Assembly: GCA_024402405.1 (NCBI GenBank)
Contig: JAKSTW010000008.1
Location: forward strand, 1-58,871
Reading direction: 5' to 3'
Origin: Spirochaetia bacterium
GTDB lineage: Bacteria; Spirochaetota; Spirochaetia; CADAEX01
DNA: 58,871 nt
This document shows, piece by piece, positions 52,164 to 58,871 of the stretch. Positions within the stretch are counted from its first letter, which is position 1, and the number at the start of each line of letters is the position of its first letter. Made by a program: the position numbers and the translations under genes. The notes beneath the pieces were generated by a model. The model saw only the letters and a program-made list of their open reading frames with translations. It ran no database searches and was not told where the DNA came from.

Positions 52164-54461
52164 ATGATGACGCAACAAGATGCTTGGAACGGTTTTAAAG
52201 GTAAAAATTGGAAAAATGAAGTTAATGTAAGAGATTTTATTCAGTGCAATTATGTCCCTTATGATGGTGACGGCAGTTTTCTTGCCGGCCCTACTTATGC
52301 TACCAGTACTTTGTGGAAAAGACTCCAGGAACTGCAGAAGGAAGAGTATTGCAGGATTTCTGTGGGAAAAGACGGTAAGAAACGGCGCGGCGTGCTGGAT
52401 ATGGAGACAAAAGTTGTCTCTGATATCACAGCTTACGGACCAGGTTATATAGATGAGAGTCTGAAAGAGCTGGAACAGGTGGTCGGACTCCAGACTGACA
52501 GACCGCTGAAGAGGGCATTCATGCCTTTCGGCGGTATAAAAATGGCGGAGGAAGCTTTGGAACAGTATGGATATACACCGGATGAGAAACTGCATAAGAT
52601 TTTCAAGGAGTACAGAACTACACATTCGGATGCTGTTTTTTCCTGCTATACACCTGAGATTCTCAGAGCCAGAAAATCCCACCTTCTGACCGGACTTCCT
52701 GACACTTACGGCAGAGGAAGGATCGTGGGAGATTACCGCCGTATTGCTCTTTATGGAATTGATTTCCTTATAGATGAGAAGAAAAAAGATTTTGACGGCA
52801 TCGGCGACGGTACCATGACTGAAGATGTGATCCGGCTCCGTGAGGAAGTGGCTATGCAGATAAAAGCCCTGAAAGATATGAAAGTGATGGCTGCCGGTTA
52901 CGGATTTGATATCTCAGGACCTGCAAAGACTGCCAGGGAAGCATTCCAGTGGCTTTATTTCGGATATCTGGCTGCCATAAAGACTCAGAACGGAGCGGCC
53001 ATGTCAGTGGGAAGAATAACCACTTTCCTTGATATTTATCTGGAAAGGGATCTCCGTAAAGGCATACTGGACGAGGCTCATGCCCAGGAACTGGTGGGAC
53101 ATTTTGTCATGAAGTGCAGGATGGTGAGATTTGCCAGGATCGAGTCATACAACCAGCTGTTCTCAGGTGATCCTGTATGGGCTACCATAGCTCTGGGAGG
53201 TCTGGGACTGGATGGAAGATCCATGGTGACAAAGACTGATTTCAGATTTCTGCATACACTGGAAAATATGGGACCTTCTCCTGAGCCTAATCTGACAGTG
53301 CTTTACTCAAAGCGGCTTCCTGAGAATTTTAAGAAATATGCGGCTGCTATTTCGGTGAAGACTTCTTCCATACAGTATGAAAATGATGAGATAATGCGCC
53401 CGGTGTGGGGTGATGATTATTCGATATGCTGCTGTGTCTCAGCCACACAGACTGGAAAGGAAATGCAGTTTTTCGGAGCCCGGGCAAATCTGGCCAAAGC
53501 CTTGCTGTTTGCCATAAACGGCGGAAAGGATGAAGGGGCGGGACTGACCCCGTATGCTCAGGTGGGACCTGTATGCGAGCCTATAACCTCTGAATATCTG
53601 GATTATGATGAGGTTATGAGGAAATATGATATATTTATGGAATATCTGGCAGGCATATATGTCAATTCTCTCAATCTTATCCACTATATGCATGACAAAT
53701 ATTATTATGAGGCTGCTGAGATGGCATTGATCGATACAGATGTGAGACGTACTTTTGCCACAGGTATCGCAGGGTTCAGCCATGTGGTGGATTCACTTTC
53801 TGCAATCAAGTATGCCAGAGTCAGAGTCATAAGAGATGATCATGGACTGGCCAAAGATTTTGAGATCGAAGGTGAGTTCCCGCGGTATGGACAGGATGAT
53901 GACCGTGCAGATGATATTGCTGTATGGCTGCTCAAGACTTTCATAGGGAAGATAAAGAAACATTCCACTTATAGGAACGCTGAGCCTTCAACATCGATTC
54001 TGACAATCACTTCCAATGTGGTTTACGGCAAGGCCACAGGTGCGCTGCCTGACGGACGCAAAGCCCATGAGCCTTTCTCTCCCGGTGCCAATCCTGCCTA
54101 CGGAGCTGAGACCAAAGGACTGCTGAAATCCCTTAACTCAGTGGCAAAGGTTCCTTATGAATATGCGCTGGATGGAATCTCCAACACCCAGACTATAAAT
54201 CCTGATGCTTTGGGACACAGTACAGATGAGCAGGTATGCAATCTTGTGAATATTCTTGACGGATATTTCTCCCAGGGATCCCACCATCTGAATGTGAATG
54301 TCTTCGGTGTGGATAAGCTGAAAGATTGCCAGGCCCATCCGGAGAAGCCCGAATATGCCAATTTCACTGTACGTGTCTCAGGTTATGCTGTCAGATTCAT
54401 AAATCTGACCAGAGAACAGCAGGACGATGTTATTGCCCGTACCTGCCATTCAGTTATCTGA
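52164..54461 (+). CDS. pflB: Pyruvate formate-lyase (formate C-acetyltransferase)
   Basis: A 765-residue glycyl-radical enzyme that converts pyruvate and CoA to acetyl-CoA and formate under anaerobic conditions. The active-site cysteines are in [12 protein letters not shown] (pair Cys423-Cys424, with an extra Cys422). The radical Gly is Gly740 in RVSGYAVRF, 26 residues from the end as expected. The N-terminus [19 protein letters not shown] is typical of true PFL rather than glycerol or choline lyases. The start ATG 52164 (or 52167) follows GAGG. pflA lies 2 nt downstream. Confidence 0.97.
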   Translation: MMTQQDAWNGFKGKNWKNEVNVRDFIQCNYVPYDGDGSFLAGPTYATSTLWKRLQELQKEEYCRISVGKDGKKRRGVLDMETKVVSDITAYGPGYIDESLKELEQVVGLQTDRPLKRAFMPFGGIKMAEEALEQYGYTPDEKLHKIFKEYRTTHSDAVFSCYTPEILRARKSHLLTGLPDTYGRGRIVGDYRRIALYGIDFLIDEKKKDFDGIGDGTMTEDVIRLREEVAMQIKALKDMKVMAAGYGFDISGPAKTAREAFQWLYFGYLAAIKTQNGAAMSVGRITTFLDIYLERDLRKGILDEAHAQELVGHFVMKCRMVRFARIESYNQLFSGDPVWATIALGGLGLDGRSMVTKTDFRFLHTLENMGPSPEPNLTVLYSKRLPENFKKYAAAISVKTSSIQYENDEIMRPVWGDDYSICCCVSATQTGKEMQFFGARANLAKALLFAINGGKDEGAGLTPYAQVGPVCEPITSEYLDYDEVMRKYDIFMEYLAGIYVNSLNLIHYMHDKYYYEAAEMALIDTDVRRTFATGIAGFSHVVDSLSAIKYARVRVIRDDHGLAKDFEIEGEFPRYGQDDDRADDIAVWLLKTFIGKIKKHSTYRNAEPSTSILTITSNVVYGKATGALPDGRKAHEPFSPGANPAYGAETKGLLKSLNSVAKVPYEYALDGISNTQTINPDALGHSTDEQVCNLVNILDGYFSQGSHHLNVNVFGVDKLKDCQAHPEKPEYANFTVRVSGYAVRFINLTREQQDDVIARTCHSVI

Positions 54462-54463
54462 AT

Positions 54464-55195
54464 ATGAATTATGGGTTTGTTCATAAGCTGGAGAGTTTCG
54501 GAGCTGTTGATGGTCCGGGTGTCAGATTTGTGGTGTTTCTGGCAGGATGCAGCATGAGATGCCTTTACTGTCATAATCCTGATGCCTGGAAAATGGAATC
54601 CGGATATCGTATGACAGCTGATGATGTCATGGCCGAGGCTCTTCCATGCTCATGTTACTGGGGAAAAGATGGGGGGATCACTGTCAGCGGAGGTGAACCG
54701 CTTCTACAGATTGATTTTCTGACAGAACTTTTTTCCAGGTGTCATGAGCATGGTATAAATACATGTATTGATACCGCCGGAGGTCCGTTTACTGACAAAG
54801 GTCCGTGGTTTGAGAAATTCCAGACTCTTATGAAACTGACGGATCTCCTGCTGGTGGATGTAAAGCATATAGATCAGGAGGCACATATACATCTGACAGG
54901 TCAGGGACGGGAAAATATATGCTGTATGTTCCGTTATCTGGATAAGATACAGAAGCCTGTCTGGATCAGATATGTGCTGGTTCCCGGACTGACAGACAGC
55001 ACTGACTGCCTGTACCGGACGGGAAAATTTATAAGAAGCCTTTCCAATGTGAAAAAAGTGGAGGTGCTTCCTTATCATGATATGGCAGTGTCAAAATACA
55101 GAGAGCTGGGAATTGAATATCCTATTCCTGATATAAAGCCTCCGTCACATGAAGAAGTTGTCAGGGCATCGGAATTGCTGACCCCCACCTTCTGA
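54464..55195 (+). CDS. pflA: Pyruvate formate-lyase activating enzyme
   Basis: A 243-residue radical-SAM enzyme that installs the glycyl radical on PFL. The iron-sulphur motif is Cys29, Cys33 and Cys36 (GCSMRCLYCHNPDAW), after the family start GFVHKLESFGAVDGPGVRFV. The SAM-binding GGEPLL segment and LVDVKHI follow. I take ATG 54464, 2 nt after the pflB stop; the longer frame from 54326 lies within pflB. No Shine-Dalgarno sequence is evident, so it probably depends on translational coupling. Confidence 0.95.
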   Translation: MNYGFVHKLESFGAVDGPGVRFVVFLAGCSMRCLYCHNPDAWKMESGYRMTADDVMAEALPCSCYWGKDGGITVSGGEPLLQIDFLTELFSRCHEHGINTCIDTAGGPFTDKGPWFEKFQTLMKLTDLLLVDVKHIDQEAHIHLTGQGRENICCMFRYLDKIQKPVWIRYVLVPGLTDSTDCLYRTGKFIRSLSNVKKVEVLPYHDMAVSKYRELGIEYPIPDIKPPSHEEVVRASELLTPTF

Positions 55196-55196
55196 C

Positions 55197-55216
55197 TTTC
55201 TGCCTTCCGGCAGAAA
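55197..55216. terminator. Hairpin between pflA and convergent aminotransferase gene
   Basis: TTTCTGCC/GGCAGAAA with a TTCC loop forms a perfect 8-bp stem just after the pflA stop. There is no T-run directly on either side, so efficient intrinsic termination is uncertain. It may serve both converging units. Confidence 0.45.
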
Positions 55217-55241
55217 ATCAGAAATTGCATCCGGTGTCCTT

Positions 55242-56606
55242 TTATTTTTTTTCCACCTGGGAGATGGCTTTCTCTATCACATCCAGAGCGAAGTCCATCT
55301 CTTCCTGGGTGATCACAAGGGCTGGCGTAAGGGTGATGATATTTCCCATGGTCAGCTTGAAGCTGACTCCACCTGAGAGACATCTGTACATGACATCCTC
55401 AGCCTCTTCTATGGCTGGTTCCCTGGTCTCTCTGTCCTTGACCAGCTCTATGCCGATGAAAAGACCGATTCCACGTACAGAGCCGATGAGAGGATGCCTG
55501 GACATCATCTCCTTTGCACGGTTCAGGCTGTATTCTCCCAGGATCCTGGAATGTTCCACCAGATCGTGCTTCTCTATATAGTTGATGGTGGCCAGACCTG
55601 CGGCGCATCCTACTGAAGATTTTTCATGGGTAAAATGTCCCAGGGCTATGTCTCCTGCCACATCCAGCCTTTCGTCAGCTATCATGGCTGCAATAGGGAA
55701 CACACCTCCGCCAAGACCTTTTCCTATGACCAGAATATCAGGATTCACATCGAAATTCTGGCATGTGAACCATTTTCCTGTTCTGCCCAGAGCATGAGGA
55801 ACCTCGTCAAAGATCAGCAGTGCACCATATTTGTCGCAGGCCTTTCTGACGATCTGCCAGTATTCTTTTGACGGAATATAAGGGGTACTGCGCATAGGCT
55901 CTGATATGACGGCAGCTATGTCACCTTCTTTTTCCATAATATACTCGATATATTTTGCCCATAGAATTTCCCACTCCTCAGGCTTTCCGATATCCATGAA
56001 CCTTCTATGGATATCCGGAGGCGGAACATGCTCGGCTCCGCACATCAGCGGACCTATGCCCTTTCTGAACACAGTTTCTCCGCTGAGAGAGATCGTATCC
56101 AGTGTGGCACCGTGGAAAGAGTCCCACATGGAGATGGTCTTGTATTTTCCTGTGGCGATCCGTGCCAGCTTTATGGCCATGGAGTTTGCCTCAGCTCCGC
56201 CAGGGGCGAAAAGCATTTTGTTCAGGTTGCCCGGAGTGAGGGATGCCAGCTTTTTTGCAAATTCCACAGCTGTCCGGTTGGTGTAGCGGCGCGGACAGAA
56301 AGGAAGCTCATCCAGCTGTTTCTTCACAGCCGCAATGACATCAGGGTTGCCGAAACCTACCTGGTGGACATTGTTGCCGTGGAAATCTATATAGCGCCGT
56401 CCCTGTATATCCTCTATCCATGCTCCTTCAGCTTTCCGCAGTGCGTTCATGCATGGTGTGGACAGTGACTGCCTGAGAAAATATTTCTCATCTTCTGCCA
56501 GAATCTCAGCTGTCTCAGAATTTATATTCTCCTGCTGCCATCGGATCCTTCTGGGGGAGATATTCACATCTCCCTCATTTTTTAGAGAGTCATTTATCTT
56601 TTCCAT
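55242..56606 (-). CDS. Class III PLP aminotransferase-family enzyme, PbfA-like
   Basis: A 454-residue fold-type I PLP enzyme of the class III (omega-aminotransferase) family. I prefer the ATG at 56606, 6 nt after AGAGG, over 56612, which touches it. Motifs: DIQGRRYIDFHGNNVHQVGF, FAPGGAEANSMAIKLAR, SFHGATLDTISLSG, IFDEVPHALGRTG, and the PLP Lys in ILVIGKGLGGGVFP. The HGNNVHQVG...PFCPRRYTN pattern resembles proteins annotated as (R)-1-hydroxy-2-aminoethylphosphonate ammonia-lyase (PbfA); that is from memory and uncertain, and no phosphonate gene is nearby. A -10-like TATAAT lies at 56624-56629. A simple amino-acid or diamine transaminase is also possible. Confidence 0.78.
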   Translation of the reverse strand: MEKINDSLKNEGDVNISPRRIRWQQENINSETAEILAEDEKYFLRQSLSTPCMNALRKAEGAWIEDIQGRRYIDFHGNNVHQVGFGNPDVIAAVKKQLDELPFCPRRYTNRTAVEFAKKLASLTPGNLNKMLFAPGGAEANSMAIKLARIATGKYKTISMWDSFHGATLDTISLSGETVFRKGIGPLMCGAEHVPPPDIHRRFMDIGKPEEWEILWAKYIEYIMEKEGDIAAVISEPMRSTPYIPSKEYWQIVRKACDKYGALLIFDEVPHALGRTGKWFTCQNFDVNPDILVIGKGLGGGVFPIAAMIADERLDVAGDIALGHFTHEKSSVGCAAGLATINYIEKHDLVEHSRILGEYSLNRAKEMMSRHPLIGSVRGIGLFIGIELVKDRETREPAIEEAEDVMYRCLSGGVSFKLTMGNIITLTPALVITQEEMDFALDVIEKAISQVEKK

Positions 56607-56680
56607 TTTCATCCTCTGAGATGATTATATATCTTCAGGGCCTGAAATTATCATTTTTCTTTATCAGAAAGTCATAATCA

Positions 56681-56715
56681 ATCATAATATTTTATTATGG
56701 TAATCATAATATTTT
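56681..56715. repeat. Two 13-bp direct repeats, 22 bp apart
   Basis: ATCATAATATTTT occurs at 56681-56693 and again at 56703-56715. The repeats span the 3' end of the 70-residue ORF and lie about 65-100 bp upstream of the likely aminotransferase transcription start. A 22-bp period is about two helical turns, as in tandem protein-binding sites. Confidence 0.6.
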
Positions 56716-56894
56716 GTTGACATATCAGCAATCACAAAAGGACAGTAATTTATAAAACATATCTGCTTCAGTATGTTATCCAGACTTTTTTCCACGTCCT
56801 GCATGATCTGGGATTTTATTCTTTTTATAAGTTGATCTTTTGGCAGCTCATCAGGAGATGATCTGTCAGCACTTTCATTGTCAATGAACAGCAT
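56682..56894 (-). CDS. Small unknown protein after XRE regulator (70 residues)
   Basis: A 70-residue ORF that overlaps the 3' end of the XRE gene by 14 nt, starting just before its stop codon. It has an acidic start (LFIDNESADRSSPDELPKDQ), a helical middle with several Lys, and an aromatic C-terminus. No family, signal peptide or ribosome binding site was found. The overlap supports translation by coupling, but it could be a chance ORF. Confidence 0.4.
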   Translation of the reverse strand: MLFIDNESADRSSPDELPKDQLIKRIKSQIMQDVEKSLDNILKQICFINYCPFVIADMSTKYYDYHNKIL

Positions 56895-57219
56895 TGCAGG
56901 TGGAACATTTTTTCAGCAGTATCATGAATGCCTGCTGTTCTTCATGGGGCAGTGAATAAAAATATTTTATAAGCGTTTCAATCTGTGGCTGAGAATCCTG
57001 AGAATTATTTTTGGATGCGGTTTCACCTGTAACCAGAAATTCTACGGTGACGCCAAGGACATTTGCCAGTCGGACTGCCACATCTGCCGAGGGCATACAG
57101 CTCCTTGAACCTACATAGCTGTCAATAGCTCTTTTTGTTATTCCGGCTCTTTCTGCTACTTCTTTATCTAAAAGTCCTGAAAATTCGATTGCTTCTCTGA
57201 GTCTGCTTCTGAAATCCAT
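56881..57219 (-). CDS. XRE-family transcriptional regulator
   Basis: A 112-residue DNA-binding protein. The helix-turn-helix domain covers about residues 5-62 (LREAIEFSGLLDKEVAERAG, ITKRAIDSYVGSRSCMPSAD, VAVRLANVLGVTVEFLVTGE). The short C-terminal part (LIKYFYSLPHEEQQAFMILL) probably dimerises. It has no Shine-Dalgarno sequence; TATTTT on the minus strand ends 6 nt before the ATG. A near-palindrome lies just upstream, so autoregulation and control of the divergent lipoprotein are likely inferences. It does not look like a phage CI repressor, as no protease domain is present. Confidence 0.82.
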   Translation of the reverse strand: MDFRSRLREAIEFSGLLDKEVAERAGITKRAIDSYVGSRSCMPSADVAVRLANVLGVTVEFLVTGETASKNNSQDSQPQIETLIKYFYSLPHEEQQAFMILLKKCSTCNAVH

Positions 57220-57225
57220 TTCTAC

Positions 57226-57283
57226 AAAATATCACTAAAGTGTTATTCGTATGATTGACAATGACAATAAAGTGATATAAATA
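57226..57283. promoter_or_regulatory. Divergent promoter region with probable XRE operator
   Basis: A 16-bp near-palindrome TATCACTAAAGTGTTA lies at 57230-57245. A related half-site AGTGATA is at 57271-57277, inside the plus-strand promoter. That promoter has TTGACA (57255-57260) with overlapping -10 options: TATAAA (57276, 15 nt) or TAAATA (57278, 17 nt). The minus-strand -10 TATTTT (57226-57231) abuts the palindrome. A protein bound here could control both genes. Confidence 0.55.
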
Positions 57284-57340
57284 ATATTGTAATACTAAAA
57301 TTTTGGTATTCATGCGAATTCTTAAAAAAGGAGAAGAAAA

Positions 57341-58871
57341 ATGAAAAAGTATTTATTGCTGGCAGTGATGGCGCTGGCAGCAGTCGGCATGGTTCTGACA
57401 GGATGCTCCAACGGATCATCCGGCTGGGAGCCGTCAGATGACTACGGACAGGCCATAACCATCACATTCAATGCCAACGGTCACGGAACCGCACCGGAGC
57501 CTATAAAGGCCAGGGCAAACCAGGAGATCGAGATGCCTCAGATGGCGGCAGCCGACGGATATGTGAACACATCGTGGTACCTGGATGCCGCATGTCAGAC
57601 AGGCAGCAAGGCCGTAGGAACATGGCAGAAGTTCACCAGGAACACCACACTGTACGGCTACTGGACAAACCAGAAGTTCAACATCATCTGGAATGTGAAC
57701 GACCCTGATGTTGAGCCTATCGCCAACACACAGCCGTATGCCCACAGCGCAGTGGCATTCCCGGCTACACCTGTGCATCCTGATGGATATGAGTTCATGG
57801 GATGGTTCACCACAGCCAGCGGAGCTGAGAAGGTGGCAGCCGACTATGAGATCACAAAGGACGAGGAGTTCTTCGCCCAGTGGGGAAGACCGATAGAGGT
57901 CACATGGAGCGTTGACGGCAACACCAGCTACTACACACCGGCACAGTTGCCTGAGCAGAAGAACTGCGGATACCTGCAGTTCCCTGCAACTGATCCTGTA
58001 GGAGAGAAACCTTTCGCGGGCTGGTATGACGCAGAGGACAATGCGGCGACAGCAGAGACCATCGTGCATGACGGAGATGTTTACTATGCGAAGTGGGGAT
58101 ATGCCATAGTGCTGAGCGGCAACGGCGATGGCACTGACGGAAAGGCAGGAGTTGTGGACAACGGAACACAGCTGAGCATCAACCCTGCGCCTGCCAGGGC
58201 AGGATATGCTGTAATGGCATACTTCAAGGACAGCGGATGTGAGACAAAAATTGCCGGTGCGGACGGAAAGCTTGCGGCCAATGTAAGCGGTCTTACAGAT
58301 GCAGACGGAAAGTGGATCGCCGGAACAGACAGCACATTCTATGTCAAGTGGGGAAAGAAGCTGGGCGGAACCATCTACTATGTGGATGACAGAGATACAG
58401 CTGATTATAAGACCAATGCCGCAAGCTGCTACACATTCTACGATGCGGACGGAAACGAGCTGGAAGCGGCAGAGGATCTGACCAAGCACAGGATATCATT
58501 CACACTGGACGGCGAGAATGCCAAGGCAGTGTACTATGAGGTGACAGGCGCTGGAGACAAGGACAGATACTATGTTGCAGGAACCAAGCTTGCCACAACA
58601 TATCCATGGGCATTCGGACCAGCTGATGCTGCAATAAGCTCAACCAACTATAGACAAGAGAACCTCCAGGCAATCCTAGGAGGAGATCCATTACATCAGG
58701 GTTCAGGACATGCAGCAGACTATCAGGGAACAGCATACCTGGGAAGAGGAAAAGGTGATACAGAGACAATGCTGTACTATGATCCGGCTGATGAGAATGC
58801 TGATGGTGAGTACGGACCTTATGCAGGAGGAAAGTTCGGAGGTATGGCTAATGCAACCATGGATAAGTATC
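57341..58871 (+). CDS. Repeat lipoprotein (InlB B-type repeats), 3' end outside window
   Basis: The frame is open from ATG 57341 (behind AAGGAGAAG) to the right edge: 510 codons without a stop. A lipoprotein signal ends in the lipobox LTGC (Cys22). Four repeats of about 70-90 residues follow; they resemble the Listeria-Bacteroides repeat (Flg_new/InlB B-repeat), each ending in a Tyr/Phe-x-x-Trp pattern (LYGYWT, FFAQWG, YYAKWG, FYVKWG). A different region starts at KKLGGTIYYVDD (about residue 345). It is probably a surface-exposed adhesin-like protein. Codons for the first 400 residues strongly favour C-ending forms (AAC, ATC, TAC, TTC) unlike its neighbours, then change near 58590. Confidence 0.85.
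   Translation, partial: MKKYLLLAVMALAAVGMVLTGCSNGSSGWEPSDDYGQAITITFNANGHGTAPEPIKARANQEIEMPQMAAADGYVNTSWYLDAACQTGSKAVGTWQKFTRNTTLYGYWTNQKFNIIWNVNDPDVEPIANTQPYAHSAVAFPATPVHPDGYEFMGWFTTASGAEKVAADYEITKDEEFFAQWGRPIEVTWSVDGNTSYYTPAQLPEQKNCGYLQFPATDPVGEKPFAGWYDAEDNAATAETIVHDGDVYYAKWGYAIVLSGNGDGTDGKAGVVDNGTQLSINPAPARAGYAVMAYFKDSGCETKIAGADGKLAANVSGLTDADGKWIAGTDSTFYVKWGKKLGGTIYYVDDRDTADYKTNAASCYTFYDADGNELEAAEDLTKHRISFTLDGENAKAVYYEVTGAGDKDRYYVAGTKLATTYPWAFGPADAAISSTNYRQENLQAILGGDPLHQGSGHAADYQGTAYLGRGKGDTETMLYYDPADENADGEYGPYAGGKFGGMANATMDKY

Noticed and set aside
54326-54463. 46-residue N-terminal extension of PflA
   Set aside because: It lies within the 3' end of pflB in another frame; the family starts at MNYGFVHKLESFG.
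55197-55216. Strong bidirectional terminator between pflA and the aminotransferase gene
   Set aside because: The stem is perfect, but neither side has a T-run, so I list it only as a hairpin with low confidence.
57434-58489. Open reading frame of 351 codons on the minus strand
   Set aside because: It lies entirely antisense to the lipoprotein frame, which has a lipobox, a good ribosome binding site and repeat structure. The antisense frame is open because the sense codons are strongly biased; its product is Cys/Leu/Arg-rich without recognisable domains.
1-58871. CRISPR array, insertion sequence, prophage or rRNA operon
   Set aside because: No regularly spaced repeats, transposase, integrase, phage structural genes or rRNA sequence were seen on either strand.

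Overview
The window reads as chromosomal DNA of a spirochaete, most likely a Treponema-like host-associated anaerobe. Evidence: RpoB carries Asn at the position equivalent to E. coli Ser531, a change known from naturally rifampicin-resistant spirochaetes. The str operon is rpsL-rpsG-tuf without fusA. There is a pyruvate formate-lyase pair and a lipoprotein of Listeria-Bacteroides (InlB B-type) repeats. The genus is inference; no rRNA gene is present to confirm it.

Layout. 1-2093: 3' part of a membrane sensor histidine kinase. 2100-29520: a very long rightward translation/transcription block: tRNA-Thr, rpmG, tRNA-Trp, secE, nusG, rplKAJL, rpoBC, rpsLG, tuf, then the complete S10, spc and alpha operons (rpsJ to rplQ) with secY, rpmJ and rpoA. 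Internal hairpins and promoters after rplJ, rplL, rpoC, rpsG and tuf divide it into expression units. 29537-34566: an unknown protein, rny, ymdB, tlyA, a convergent HAD hydrolase and an orphan exbD-like gene. 34575-42549: tRNA-Thr and tRNA-Tyr, a YkgJ cysteine-cluster protein, a metallo-beta-lactamase-fold hydrolase, a 60-residue protein, mltG, an M16C metalloprotease, ettA and a convergent Nudix hydrolase. 42559-46308 (minus strand): a Lys-rich exported protein, tRNA-Gln and tRNA-Glu, and a cimA-leuA branched-chain amino-acid pair. 46352-51436: an RlpA-like/SPOR protein, ligA, yggS, an exported protein and an RluD-type pseudouridine synthase. 51437-55195: a metallo-beta-lactamase-fold protein divergent from pflB-pflA. 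55242-58871: a class III aminotransferase, a 70-residue ORF and an XRE regulator on the minus strand, divergent from a repeat lipoprotein that runs off the window.

The most unusual general signal is a group of genes without a Shine-Dalgarno sequence whose likely -10 hexamer lies only 6-8 nt before the start codon. Five of them also have a -35-like hexamer exactly 17 nt upstream, which suggests leaderless transcripts. The two divergent genes around 34.1 kb would even share overlapping -35 hexamers. Other points of interest are a long structured leader before tuf with mutually exclusive pairings, a terminator-like hairpin between rplJ and rplL in place of the usual L10 leader, and a probable operator between the XRE gene and the repeat lipoprotein. 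No CRISPR array, insertion sequence, prophage or rRNA gene was seen.
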